A stretch of 64,000 bases of DNA. Origin: Streptomyces sp. NRRL F-6676 (lineage in GTDB: Bacteria > Actinomycetota > Actinomycetes > Streptomycetales > Streptomycetaceae). Both the position numbers and the translations under genes were made by a program. The notes under the pieces are model-generated. The model searched no databases. It had not been told where the DNA came from and worked only from the letters and a program-made list of their open reading frames with translations. Where the stretch lies: assembly GCF_000725625.1 (NCBI RefSeq), contig NZ_KL647083.1, positions 1 through 64,000 on the forward strand, written 5' to 3'. This document shows, piece after piece, positions 17,578 through 25,928 of the stretch; position 1 is the stretch's first letter; every line of letters begins with the position of its first letter.

Positions 17578-18798
17578 TCATACCGGCCGGTCCACCGGAG
17601 GCGCCGACGCCGTCGGCGCCGGCCCTGGTGCCGGGCGGCGCCTGCCGCACACGGTGCCGAGCCCCGCGAAGGCCAGACCTCCCAGTCCGGCCGCCGCGAA
17701 TCCCCAGGCGGGTGAGGAGTGGTCGATGACGAACCCCACCGCGGGGCCGGCCAGCGCCACGCCCAGCCGTGTGGAGGAGTCCAGGAGCCCCATTGCCACA
17801 CCTCGCGAATGCGCGGGGGCAAGCCTGCTGATCGTCTCGCTGTTCGCCGCCGTGGCGGGCGCGGTCAGCAGCGCCATCGGTACCAGCGCCAGACCCAGGA
17901 CCCACCAGGGGGCGGCGAACAGCCCCACCGGGATCGTCAGCAGGCCGAGCAGCATGCCCAGCACGTCCTGCGGCAGTGTGCGGCGCATGGCGCCGTGCGG
18001 TATGCCTCCGACGATGGAGGCGACCGCCATGGTGGCGATCACGACGCCGGTCCAGGCCGTCTCGCCCCCCGCCCGCTGTGTCGCGATCACGGACAGTTCG
18101 GCGCCGACCATCGACACCATGCAGCCGAAGCAGACGGCGAAGGCCCCGAGCATCCTGCCGTCCAGCCAGCTGCGCACACGTGGCCTCGTCCGCGGGGTGG
18201 CCCGCGCCACCTCCTCCGCGGTCCGCGTCGGCAGGTTCGTCGCGCAGAGAAGCACGGAGGACGTCGCCAGCCAGACACCGATGCCCCGCAGTACCGCACC
18301 CGCCGAGAACTGGGTGACGGCCAGCACCGCCAGCGTCGGCGCGAGGATGTAGGAGACGCCGGCGAGCACCGTGTCGAGGGAGAACGCCGCCCGCCGCTGC
18401 GCCGTTGGGACGAGCGCGGTCAGGAACTGGCGTGCCAGGGAGCTCATCGGGAGCGCGATCAGTCCGGCGGGCAGGGAGAGGACCAGCAACAGCGCGTACG
18501 GCAGTTGGGCGACGGTCGACCAGAACAACGTGGTGAGCACCCCGCAGACCACCACCACGCGCCGCAGGCCGTACCGGTCGATCATTCGGCCCACGCTCGG
18601 AGCGCCCAGTGCGGTGCCCACCGTGGTCCCGGTGCCCACCAGGCCGGCCTCTCCGTAACTGCGGCCGAGGTCACCCACCACGTGCAGCGTCAGCGTGAGC
18701 CCCATGACCGGGAGCGGCAGCCGTGCGAGGAACATCAGCAGGATCGTCGACCCGACTTTCGGCAGGACGAGAACACTGCGGTAGCGGTGCAGGAACAT
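17578..18798 (-). CDS. MFS exporter
   Basis: A 406-residue membrane protein with about 12 hydrophobic helices, the MFS motif A variant GRMIDRYGLRRVVVV after helix 2, and a central hydrophilic loop (TRTAEEVARATPRTRPRVRS) dividing two six-helix bundles. It most resembles drug-efflux MFS permeases and is likely to export the product or a precursor. It lies inside the biosynthetic operon, 122 bases after the acyl-AMP ligase gene. Start at ATG 18798 (MFLHRYRSV). The short proline-rich tail has no function I recognise. Confidence 0.85.
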   Translation of the reverse strand: MFLHRYRSVLVLPKVGSTILLMFLARLPLPVMGLTLTLHVVGDLGRSYGEAGLVGTGTTVGTALGAPSVGRMIDRYGLRRVVVVCGVLTTLFWSTVAQLPYALLLVLSLPAGLIALPMSSLARQFLTALVPTAQRRAAFSLDTVLAGVSYILAPTLAVLAVTQFSAGAVLRGIGVWLATSSVLLCATNLPTRTAEEVARATPRTRPRVRSWLDGRMLGAFAVCFGCMVSMVGAELSVIATQRAGGETAWTGVVIATMAVASIVGGIPHGAMRRTLPQDVLGMLLGLLTIPVGLFAAPWWVLGLALVPMALLTAPATAANSETISRLAPAHSRGVAMGLLDSSTRLGVALAGPAVGFVIDHSSPAWGFAAAGLGGLAFAGLGTVCGRRRPAPGPAPTASAPPVDRPV

Positions 18799-18920
18799 CC
18801 ACGGCCCTCTCTCCCCGGAAGCGGCGCACCGTGTGGGTGCGGTCGCCGTGCCGGTGTCCGGGCGACGAACCCCGTGCCCGTCCCGGTTCTCCTGCCGGAC
18901 ATCGGTCTCCTCCCGGCCAG

Positions 18921-20567
18921 CTAGCCTGCCGAGTCCCAGCACACGACGGTGTCGTCGCGGCGTTCCATCACCTCCTGCCACATGGCCCGACGCCTGGGTT
19001 TGCCACTCGTTGTGCGCCTGATCCAGCCATCGGGCGCGCTCAGGACCAGGACCCTCAGCTCGTAGCCGTGCCGGGTGATCGCGCGGCCGATGCGCTCGGC
19101 CTCGGCGGCCCGGCCCCCCTCGATGACCACGGCCGCGGTGTTGCACCGGTCGAGGAAGCCGAGCAGACACGTCATCCGGTTCGGACGGTCGGCGACGGAC
19201 GCGGCCACGCGTTCCACGTCCTCGGCGAACACCCACCGGCCGAACTGCTTGACGCTGTCCCCCAGCCGCCCGACGACGAAGAGCTCACCGTCGGCCAGGA
19301 AGCCCGCGTCCCCCGTCGCGAGCACGCCGTCGAAGGGCTCCGGTTCAGTGCCCGGCTCCTCGACGTACCCGTCCGCCAGGGAGGGTGCGTGAACCCGGAC
19401 CTCGCCGAGGACCCTGTCCGCGACCTGCCGTCCCTCGTCGTCGACGACGGTCACTTCCGTGCCGGGCAGCGGCCGGCCGCACCCGACGAAGGTGGCCGTG
19501 CGGTCGTCCCCGGCGGCCTCGTGGACCGCGCGCCCCACCGCCAGCGAGCCCACCTCGACCGACAGCGTGCGTACCGGCTCCGCATGCCGTACACCGGTCA
19601 CCGCGAGCGTCGCCTCCGCCAGGCCGTACGCCGGCAGGATCGCGCCCGCGTCGAACCCGGCCGGTGCCAGGAGACGGGTGAACGCGTCCAGCACCGAGGG
19701 ATCGACCCGTTCCGCTCCGACGATCAGCGTCCGCCAGGAGCGGAGGTCGAGACCCGCCACGTCGTCCTCGCGGACCCGCCGCAGGACATGACCGAGCGCG
19801 AACATCGGTGTGGTGGTCGTGGTGGCCGCGTGGTCCGAGAAGGTCCGCAGCCACCGCAGCGGCTCTCTGATGAACTGCTCGGGCCGCATCAGCCAGAGGT
19901 CCGCCGCTTGGGCCATGGGGAACAGCAGGGATCCCACGAGCCCCATGTCGTGGTGGAGCGGGAGCCAGGTGGAGAACCGGTCGACGGCGGGATCGAAGTC
20001 CAGCCATTGCCCGATCGCGCGGATGTTGGCCGTGAGTGCGGCCATGCCGATGCGTACCCCGCGCGGCGGGCCGCTGGAGCCGGAGCTGAACTGGATGACG
20101 GCCGTTCGCCGCGGCCGGACCGGTACGAGGCCGTCGTCGTCGGCGGTGGCCCCGGCCGGCGGGAGCAGCAGCGCGCAGCCGAGCGCGGTGACGGTCGGTT
20201 CGAGCAGAGGGGCCAGTTCCGGCACCGTCACGACCGCACGGGGGGCGACCAGCCGGAGCAGCCGGCCGAGGTGCTCGGTGTAGGCCGCCCTGTCGCGGAA
20301 GGCGGTCGGCGTGGCGGCCACCGACGGGACCGCTCCCGACCGGAGGACCCCGTAGAGGGCGGCGACGAACCCGGCCGACGTGGGACAGATGAGCAGGACC
20401 GTGTCCCCCGGTCCGACACCGGCCGAGCGCAGGTCGACGGCGGCCGACCGCGAGAGCCGGGCCAGGTGTTGGTAGGAGCAGAAGGACCAGCCGTTGCCAC
20501 CGTCCTCGGCGAAGTGCAGGCCACGGTCGGCAGAGGGGTTCTCGAGCCAGCCGAACACGTCCGTCAT
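18921..20567 (-). CDS. Fatty-acyl-AMP ligase-type adenylating enzyme
   Basis: A 548-residue ANL-superfamily enzyme. IQFSSGSSGPPRGV is the P-loop core A3. STWLPLHHDMGLVG is the FAAL/acyl-AMP ligase version of the A4 region. LPAYGLAEATLAV is core A5; TGDAGFLADGELFVVGRLGDSVKQFGRWVFAEDVE covers A7-A8. RRTTSGKPRRR provides the A10 lysine. FAALs make acyl-adenylates and pass them to a carrier protein rather than to CoA. The ACP at 22524-22865 in the same operon is the likely recipient. The start ATG overlaps the stop of the diiron oxygenase gene (ATGA). Acid chain length cannot be predicted by eye. Confidence 0.87.
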   Translation of the reverse strand: MTDVFGWLENPSADRGLHFAEDGGNGWSFCSYQHLARLSRSAAVDLRSAGVGPGDTVLLICPTSAGFVAALYGVLRSGAVPSVAATPTAFRDRAAYTEHLGRLLRLVAPRAVVTVPELAPLLEPTVTALGCALLLPPAGATADDDGLVPVRPRRTAVIQFSSGSSGPPRGVRIGMAALTANIRAIGQWLDFDPAVDRFSTWLPLHHDMGLVGSLLFPMAQAADLWLMRPEQFIREPLRWLRTFSDHAATTTTTPMFALGHVLRRVREDDVAGLDLRSWRTLIVGAERVDPSVLDAFTRLLAPAGFDAGAILPAYGLAEATLAVTGVRHAEPVRTLSVEVGSLAVGRAVHEAAGDDRTATFVGCGRPLPGTEVTVVDDEGRQVADRVLGEVRVHAPSLADGYVEEPGTEPEPFDGVLATGDAGFLADGELFVVGRLGDSVKQFGRWVFAEDVERVAASVADRPNRMTCLLGFLDRCNTAAVVIEGGRAAEAERIGRAITRHGYELRVLVLSAPDGWIRRTTSGKPRRRAMWQEVMERRDDTVVCWDSAG

Positions 20568-21535
20568 CAGAACTCCCGCCGGGGAGCGGCGGTGCGGAGC
20601 AGCCGGAGGTCCTCGAAGTGCTCGCGTACGCCGGGGGTCAGCATGCCGATGTGGCCCAGATTCGAGACGATCTTGGAGAACATGGCCTGCCGAAACTCGA
20701 TCATGTACGGGTCGTTGAGTGTGTAGGTGATGCCTGTCGTGACGTCCGCGCCCACGCGCTCCCAGACCTCCTCCATACGGAACCGGCGCGCCATCAGCAA
20801 CGCGGACTCCTTGACGAATTCCTCGCGCTCGGCGCGCTCGTGGCTGGACAGTTCCCTGTACTGGTCCTTCAGGGCCAGTACGCCGAACGCCACATGCCGT
20901 GCCTCGTCGCGGGCGACCAGTTCGGTGATCCGCCCGATCACCGGGTTCTGGGGCGCCCGGCCCTCCAGCCGGAACACCGCCAGCGCGAGGGCCTCCACGA
21001 TGATCTGCATGCCGAGGTAGACGATGTCCCAGCGGCTCTCGGAGACGATGTTCTCCATCATCGTGCGCAGGGCCGGGCTGATCGGGTACGTGTCGCCGAG
21101 CAGGTCGACATAGCGTCCGTACACCTCGACGTGGCGCGCTTCGTCGGCCAGTTGACTGGCCGCGTACAGCTTCGCGTCGGCGTCCGGCACCGTCGTGACC
21201 AGACGCGCCGTGCCCAGCAGTCCGCCCTGTTCACCGTGGAGGAACTGGTTCACCGACCAGGAGTGGTAGGCCCAGTGCAGCTCGCTCCAGCGGGAGCGGG
21301 GGACCGGACAGCCCTCGGCGCTTCCCAGTGGGCTCCTGGCACCGTCCGTCACCGCGGGCAGCTGCTCACCGAAGTTGATCCGGTGTGCCCAGTCGATGTC
21401 CGTGTCGACGTCCCACTGCATCGTCTTGGCCTTCTCGTACAGCGCCCTCAGCTTCGGGGCGGTGGACGTGTGCTGCCACGAGAACGTCATGGGCACGGTG
21501 ACATCGATCGTCGTCGTGTCGTCGTGGTGCTGCAT
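20567..21535 (-). CDS. Ferritin-like diiron oxygenase
   Basis: A 322-residue all-helical protein with a complete diiron ligand set: E102, E132 and H135 (in DEARHVEVYG), E181, and E211 and H214 (in DEARHVAFG). This ExnExxHxnExnExxH order is that of ferritin-like oxygenases, including the arylamine N-oxygenases AurF and CmlI and soluble acyl-ACP oxidases. It sits between the acyl-AMP ligase and the transglutaminase-like gene, so an ACP-bound acyl group or an amine of the product is a plausible substrate. I cannot tell N-oxygenation from C-H oxidation. ATG start at 21535 with aggaggagacatgcag-type spacing from the gene upstream. Confidence 0.82.
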   Translation of the reverse strand: MQHHDDTTTIDVTVPMTFSWQHTSTAPKLRALYEKAKTMQWDVDTDIDWAHRINFGEQLPAVTDGARSPLGSAEGCPVPRSRWSELHWAYHSWSVNQFLHGEQGGLLGTARLVTTVPDADAKLYAASQLADEARHVEVYGRYVDLLGDTYPISPALRTMMENIVSESRWDIVYLGMQIIVEALALAVFRLEGRAPQNPVIGRITELVARDEARHVAFGVLALKDQYRELSSHERAEREEFVKESALLMARRFRMEEVWERVGADVTTGITYTLNDPYMIEFRQAMFSKIVSNLGHIGMLTPGVREHFEDLRLLRTAAPRREF

Positions 21536-21549
21536 GTCTCCTCCCGCTG

Positions 21550-22485
21550 TCATCGTCCGGCGTCCGCCGGGGCCGGCTCCTCGGCCAGCCGGATCCCCAA
21601 CGAGACCGGTACCGGCGTGCCCTCGTGCACCGCGATCGGGCCGTCCTCGTCGGCGAGCCTGAGAAAGATCGCCCCCGGTGACCGGTACGGATGCCAGGTG
21701 TCCCGCCGCAGGGCGCCCCAGTCGAGCATCGCGTTGATCAGTACCGGGTCCGCCGGTACCCACCGGTCGTCGGTGCGGATCTCGATCCAGTTGTGCGTGG
21801 CCGCGTACGGCGGCACGGCGATGAGCCCGAACGCCCACCTCGCCCGGACGCCGTACCGTGCCGCGGAGTGCAGCAGCAGGGCGGTGGCGCCCGAGCAGTC
21901 GCAGATGCGGGTCCGTCTGATGAAGTCGAGCCGGAAGCGCAGCGCTCGCGGAACGAACATCAGGTCGAGGTCCGCCGCCTCTGCCAGCAGGGCGCGGGCG
22001 GGCCCCGCGAAGCGCGGCCAGTCGGTCTCGGGAGAGATCGACTCACACGCCAGGACGCGGCTGCCGGCGTCGACCAGCCGCTCGACGCGGCCCTGCCCCG
22101 GCAGCGCGAGCCGGTAGCGGCAGACCGCCGCGTGCCCGGGGTCCGGACATGCCGCCTGGTACTCGATGCGGTAGCGCAGCCGGCCGGCGGACGGGTCCCG
22201 GTTCAGCCCCGCGGCCCAGTACCTGCGCGCCGCCCGGGCAGCGGGGCTGTACCCGAGGTGCAGAGCCACGTTGGTCAGGTCCTTGTCGTCGTACCGAACC
22301 CCGCCGTCCGCGGTCAGCTCCCGCGGCAGACCACGGGATCCCATGAAGTCCAGCAGGTCGGCGGGGATGCGGTAGCGCTCCCTGACCTTCTCCGGCGGCA
22401 CGTCGAAGGTGCGCGCCTCATCGGGTACGCGGGTGATCCTGTCCAGCAACCTCAGGGCGTCCTCTCGGGGCACGGAGGCCTGCAT
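21550..22485 (-). CDS. Transglutaminase-like acyltransferase
   Basis: A 311-residue protein whose C-terminal half has the transglutaminase core with an intact triad: C197 (TRICDCSGAT), H231 (ATHNWIEI) and D246 (WVPADPVL). Family members in antibiotic clusters, such as AdmF of andrimid, form amide bonds between carrier-bound groups; others are proteases or deglycosylases. Lying between an ACP gene and oxygenase/ligase genes, an acyl-transfer role fits best. The N-terminal 170 residues have no domain I recognise. The start is ATG 22485, preceded by ggaaggatggcgac. Confidence 0.75.
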   Translation of the reverse strand: MQASVPREDALRLLDRITRVPDEARTFDVPPEKVRERYRIPADLLDFMGSRGLPRELTADGGVRYDDKDLTNVALHLGYSPAARAARRYWAAGLNRDPSAGRLRYRIEYQAACPDPGHAAVCRYRLALPGQGRVERLVDAGSRVLACESISPETDWPRFAGPARALLAEAADLDLMFVPRALRFRLDFIRRTRICDCSGATALLLHSAARYGVRARWAFGLIAVPPYAATHNWIEIRTDDRWVPADPVLINAMLDWGALRRDTWHPYRSPGAIFLRLADEDGPIAVHEGTPVPVSLGIRLAEEPAPADAGR

Positions 22486-22523
22486 GTCGCCATCCTTCCG
22501 GTCGTCAGGGCCGTCGGCGGGCC

Positions 22524-22865
22524 TCACACACGCGCCAGCGCGTCCTCCACCGCCTCCGGTGTCGGCGGCTCGCTGGTGCCCGCCGCGACCGTGGCCGCCA
22601 CGAAGTCCTGCAACTGTGCGACGGTTTCGATGGGGGGAAGGTGCGTCGTGCCCGGGGAGCCGAGGCCGAAGAGCTCCTCGATCGCGAAGGACAGTTCCAC
22701 CAGCCGCAACGAGTTGTAGCCCAGCTCCTCCTCCAGCACCGTGGCGGGAGTGATCCCGCCGGAGCCGTCCGGCGCGTAGGCCGCGACCACCCGCAGCACC
22801 ACCTCACGCGCATACGCCTGGTCCACGCCCTGTTCAGGGGTGTTCGTCCGCAGGTCATCCATCAT
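22524..22865 (-). CDS. Acyl carrier protein 1
   Basis: A 113-residue carrier protein. The phosphopantetheine site is S52 in LEEELGYNSLRLVEL, where the usual DS is NS. It has a longer N-terminus and a C-terminal helix (PEAVEDALARV) beyond the standard 80 residues. The acyl-AMP ligase, transglutaminase-like protein and condensation proteins encoded on either side are its likely partners. The start is one of two adjacent ATG codons (22865 or 22862) after gcggaaggcggaggtgccgac. Confidence 0.85.
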   Translation of the reverse strand: MMDDLRTNTPEQGVDQAYAREVVLRVVAAYAPDGSGGITPATVLEEELGYNSLRLVELSFAIEELFGLGSPGTTHLPPIETVAQLQDFVAATVAAGTSEPPTPEAVEDALARV

Positions 22866-22900
22866 GTCGGCACCTCCGCCTTCCGCTGTCGGGTTCCGGC

Positions 22901-24298
22901 TCACACCAAGTGGCCGAATTCCTTGACCGGCCGACTCGGATCGAGCAGCATCCGCCGCACCAGGGCGCCGTACTGCTCCATCAGTTCGCGCACCATCTCC
23001 CGCGCGAAGAAGCGCGGGTCGTAGCTCACCATCGCGGCGCGCCTGTCCCCGCTGATGATGACGCCGGGGGCGCCCCGCCTGATCCACGTCAGTGAGCCGT
23101 CGTAGGAAGGCGCGGGCGCGGCCGCCACGCGTTCCAGGGACAGTTCGGCATGGTCGTCGCCGTACTCGGGGAAGCGGGCCTCGGCCCGGGGCGGAGCCGC
23201 CTGGAACCATCCGTGGAAGAGGTGCACGAACGGCCACGGACGCTCCTCGTCGAAGCGCGGATGCACCGCGCGCGCGATCGCCTTGAACGACGCGGCGAAC
23301 CGGGTCGCCTCACGCATGCGGGCGTGCGCCTGACCGGTCACCTCGAGCAAGGTCAGGTGCGGCAGGACGCGCATGTCCAGGTACACGTTGTTGGTGAACT
23401 GGCCGATCACTCTGCCCGTACCGGGCAGATCGCGGCCGGCGGTCGTACTGCCGATCACGACGCGGTCCCAGCCCGTGCGCAGGCTCAGCAGTACCGCGTA
23501 CGCCCCCAGGAGCACCATGAAGGGCGTGGTCCTGGCCCGGCGGCCGAAGGCGAGCAGCTCGTCCGGGAATCCGTCGGGGAACATGTGGACGTGCTTGGCC
23601 ACCGCGCTCTCGGGGGAGACGGCGGACCGGTCGAGTACGGGAAAGGGCAGCGTCTCGGCCAGGGGCAGGAGCCGGCCGGCCCACTGCCGGATGCCGTCGG
23701 CCGCGGCGGCGACGTCCCGGCGCCTGCGGGCGGCGGCTTCCCAGTACCGCGTCGCGGGAGCGGGCGGGCGGGGGCCGAGGCCGCGGCGGGCCTGGTAGGC
23801 CGCCTTGAGGTCGGCCAGGAACAGCCCGACGGAGTGGCCGTCCGCGACGAGGTGGAACAGCGTGACCACGATCAGGTGGTCCTTCGCCGCCGTTCTGATC
23901 ACCACGACCTTCCACAGCGGCCCCTGGAGCAGATCGAACGTCGCGGTCGCGGCCCGGTCGACGAGCTCGTACCGGCGCCGCGTGCGCACCTCGTCGGTCA
24001 GCGGGGACAGATCGTGGAAGGAGACCGCCGGTGCCATGCGGGCCGCGACCCGCAGAAGGGGGTCGACTCCCGTCCGGACGAAGACGGTCCGCAGTGCGTC
24101 GTGGCGTCGCGCGAGGTCCGCGACCGCCGAGCGGAACGCCGTGGGCTCGATTTCTTCCGGAATCCGCACGGAGCCCACCACGTTCATGCCCGCGTGGCTG
24201 GGATTCTCCGGTGCGAAATACTTGACGAATTCCCACAAGGTCTCCTGCGCCGGCGCCAGCGGGAGTGATTCCGAACGTCCGGCCTGTCCCTCTGTCAC
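22901..24298 (-). CDS. Stand-alone NRPS condensation-domain protein 2
   Basis: A 465-residue free-standing condensation domain, paralogous to the protein at 14005-15414. LPLAPAQETLWEFVKYF is core C1 and FHLVADGHS holds the catalytic H149 and D153. It is the first gene of the leftward operon, read from the divergent promoter region at 24299-24492, which it shares with the radical SAM gene. With two condensation proteins and three ACPs in the locus, at least two acylation or condensation steps are likely. The start used is at 24298, with gaaggggcggacgtg upstream. Confidence 0.87.
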   Translation of the reverse strand: MTEGQAGRSESLPLAPAQETLWEFVKYFAPENPSHAGMNVVGSVRIPEEIEPTAFRSAVADLARRHDALRTVFVRTGVDPLLRVAARMAPAVSFHDLSPLTDEVRTRRRYELVDRAATATFDLLQGPLWKVVVIRTAAKDHLIVVTLFHLVADGHSVGLFLADLKAAYQARRGLGPRPPAPATRYWEAAARRRRDVAAAADGIRQWAGRLLPLAETLPFPVLDRSAVSPESAVAKHVHMFPDGFPDELLAFGRRARTTPFMVLLGAYAVLLSLRTGWDRVVIGSTTAGRDLPGTGRVIGQFTNNVYLDMRVLPHLTLLEVTGQAHARMREATRFAASFKAIARAVHPRFDEERPWPFVHLFHGWFQAAPPRAEARFPEYGDDHAELSLERVAAAPAPSYDGSLTWIRRGAPGVIISGDRRAAMVSYDPRFFAREMVRELMEQYGALVRRMLLDPSRPVKEFGHLV

Positions 24299-24492
24299 GT
24301 CCGCCCCTTCGCTGTGGGGGTGATCAACAGATCCATCAACCTACTCCGCGGTCTGGAGTTGTTCAAGAGCCGGCCGGGACCCAAGTGCCGTAGCGACAAC
24401 GCGATTTCGGAGCTACGATGCCGATATCCGGCCGGGCGACCTGTGGCGCCCGCGAACCGCAGACGGCGAAATCACGCTGATTCGGGGGACAC
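24299..24492. promoter_or_regulatory. Divergent promoter region
   Basis: 194 bases between the leftward condensation gene and the rightward radical SAM gene. It must contain start sites for both operons. TACGAT-like sequence near 24413 (gctacgatg) is a possible -10 for the rightward operon. I found no full StrR-type inverted repeat here; gttcaagag near 24360 is only a partial half-site. Confidence 0.5.
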
Positions 24493-25665
24493 ATGCCTCC
24501 AAGAACGTCTCGAAAGCTCAACGTCAAAGAGTTCGCCGACATCAAGCACACGGTGGCTCTGAAATCGGAAGCACGCCGGCAGGCCGAGAAAGATCCCACC
24601 TACGCTTCTCCGCTGCCGCAAGAGGTCTGCCTCCAGCTCACCTATCGGTGCAACTTGCGGTGCACCCACTGCTATCAGTGGGCGGAACAGGGATTCTTTC
24701 GCGACTACAGCCGGGAGAAGCAGCGGTCCGAACTCGGCATCGGCGTCGTCGAGGACGTCCTGGAGCTCACCGCCCCGCTGCGTTCCAAGCTCTTCCTCTG
24801 GGGCGGCGAGCCCCTGATGTACAGCAAGTTCGCCGCGGTCGCGGATCTACTGCGCCGCTACCCGCGTACGGTCAACATGTGCACCAACGGGCTGCTGCTG
24901 AAGCGGCACCGGGCTCAGCTGCTCGGCATCGAGGACTTCAACATGCTGGTCAGCCTGGACGGGCTCGTGGAGGATCACGACGCCCTGCGCGGCAGCGGGT
25001 CCTTCGAGCGCACCGCCGAGAACATCCGCGCCATGCTGGAGCTCAAGCGCCGGGGCGAGTACCTGGGTGAGATCTCGCTGTCGTGCATGGTCTCGCACAC
25101 GAACGTGTCGCGGATGTACGAGTTCATGCAGTGGGCCGAGGACATGGGGGTGCACACCGTCTACTTCCAGTTCCCGTGGTACATCTCGCCGGAGGTCGCC
25201 GGGGCGATGGACCGGCTGTACGAGCAGAGTTTCGCGTGGCTGCCCCACTCGGGCGAAACGAAGAGGCCCACCTGGCATTCCTACACCTACCGGCTGCCCG
25301 AGGAACTCATTCCGACGCTGCGGCAGTCGATGGCCGAGCTGGCCGCACGGGAGTGGAAAATCCGTATCCGCTACCAGCCGCAGGTTGCCGAGGACGAGAT
25401 CGAGGACTTCATCCTCGGAAGGCCCGCCCCGGTGCAGAAAAGGAGCCGCTGCCTGGCCGTCCACAACCGTATGGAAGTGCATGCGGACGGCAATGTCAGC
25501 TCCTGCAAATTCTTCCCCGAGTTCGTGGTCGGCAATCTGTACGACACGTCGGCGGAAGATCTGTGGCACAGCCCCAATTTCCGGCGGGTCCGGGAAATCA
25601 TGGCGGAGAACGGCATGATGCCTATCTGCTCACGGTGCATCCTGCTCTACCTGAATGGAGTGTGA
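24493..25665 (+). CDS. Radical SAM enzyme with SPASM-type C-terminus
   Basis: A 390-residue enzyme. CNLRCTHC (C53, C57, C60) binds the SAM-cleaving iron-sulfur cluster, FLWGGEPLMY is the GGE SAM contact. The C-terminal region (from about 318: CLAVHNRMEVHADGNVSSC, then VVGNLYDTSAEDLW and ICSRC) is SPASM/twitch-like and should hold an auxiliary cluster. Butirosin uses a shorter twitch enzyme, BtrN, as 2-deoxy-scyllo-inosamine dehydrogenase, and no other enzyme here clearly fills that step, so this is a candidate. It could equally modify the ACP-bound chain, since the next gene is an ACP. ATG 24493 follows ttcgggggac. Confidence 0.85.
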   Translation: MPPRTSRKLNVKEFADIKHTVALKSEARRQAEKDPTYASPLPQEVCLQLTYRCNLRCTHCYQWAEQGFFRDYSREKQRSELGIGVVEDVLELTAPLRSKLFLWGGEPLMYSKFAAVADLLRRYPRTVNMCTNGLLLKRHRAQLLGIEDFNMLVSLDGLVEDHDALRGSGSFERTAENIRAMLELKRRGEYLGEISLSCMVSHTNVSRMYEFMQWAEDMGVHTVYFQFPWYISPEVAGAMDRLYEQSFAWLPHSGETKRPTWHSYTYRLPEELIPTLRQSMAELAAREWKIRIRYQPQVAEDEIEDFILGRPAPVQKRSRCLAVHNRMEVHADGNVSSCKFFPEFVVGNLYDTSAEDLWHSPNFRRVREIMAENGMMPICSRCILLYLNGV

Positions 25666-25670
25666 CTGGC

Positions 25671-25928
25671 GTGCAGGACATCGAGTCCACCATCAAACAG
25701 GTACTCGTCGAGGTACTCGAGAACGATGTGTCCGTGGACACGATTCGGTCGGACGGGGACATGGTCGGAGAGTACGGCCTGGATTCTCTCCAGGCGATCT
25801 CTTTCCTGCTCTCCATCGAGGATGCGTTCGGTGTGCAACTCGATTTCGAGACACTCAGTCTGGACCTGCTCCGATCCGTCCGGACCTTCGGTGAGTACAT
25901 CTCGGGCCTGTTGGTCGGGTCCGAGTGA
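25671..25928 (+). CDS. Acyl carrier protein 2
   Basis: An 85-residue acyl carrier protein with the phosphopantetheine site S39 in YGLDSLQAISFL. The GTG at 25671 is preferred because ggag lies 10 bases upstream; GTG at 25662 overlaps the radical SAM stop and is an alternative. The next gene, an ATP-grasp ligase, overlaps its stop as GTGA. The ACP-then-ATP-grasp pairing resembles BtrI and BtrJ of butirosin, in which BtrJ loads glutamate onto BtrI. Confidence 0.87.
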   Translation: MQDIESTIKQVLVEVLENDVSVDTIRSDGDMVGEYGLDSLQAISFLLSIEDAFGVQLDFETLSLDLLRSVRTFGEYISGLLVGSE

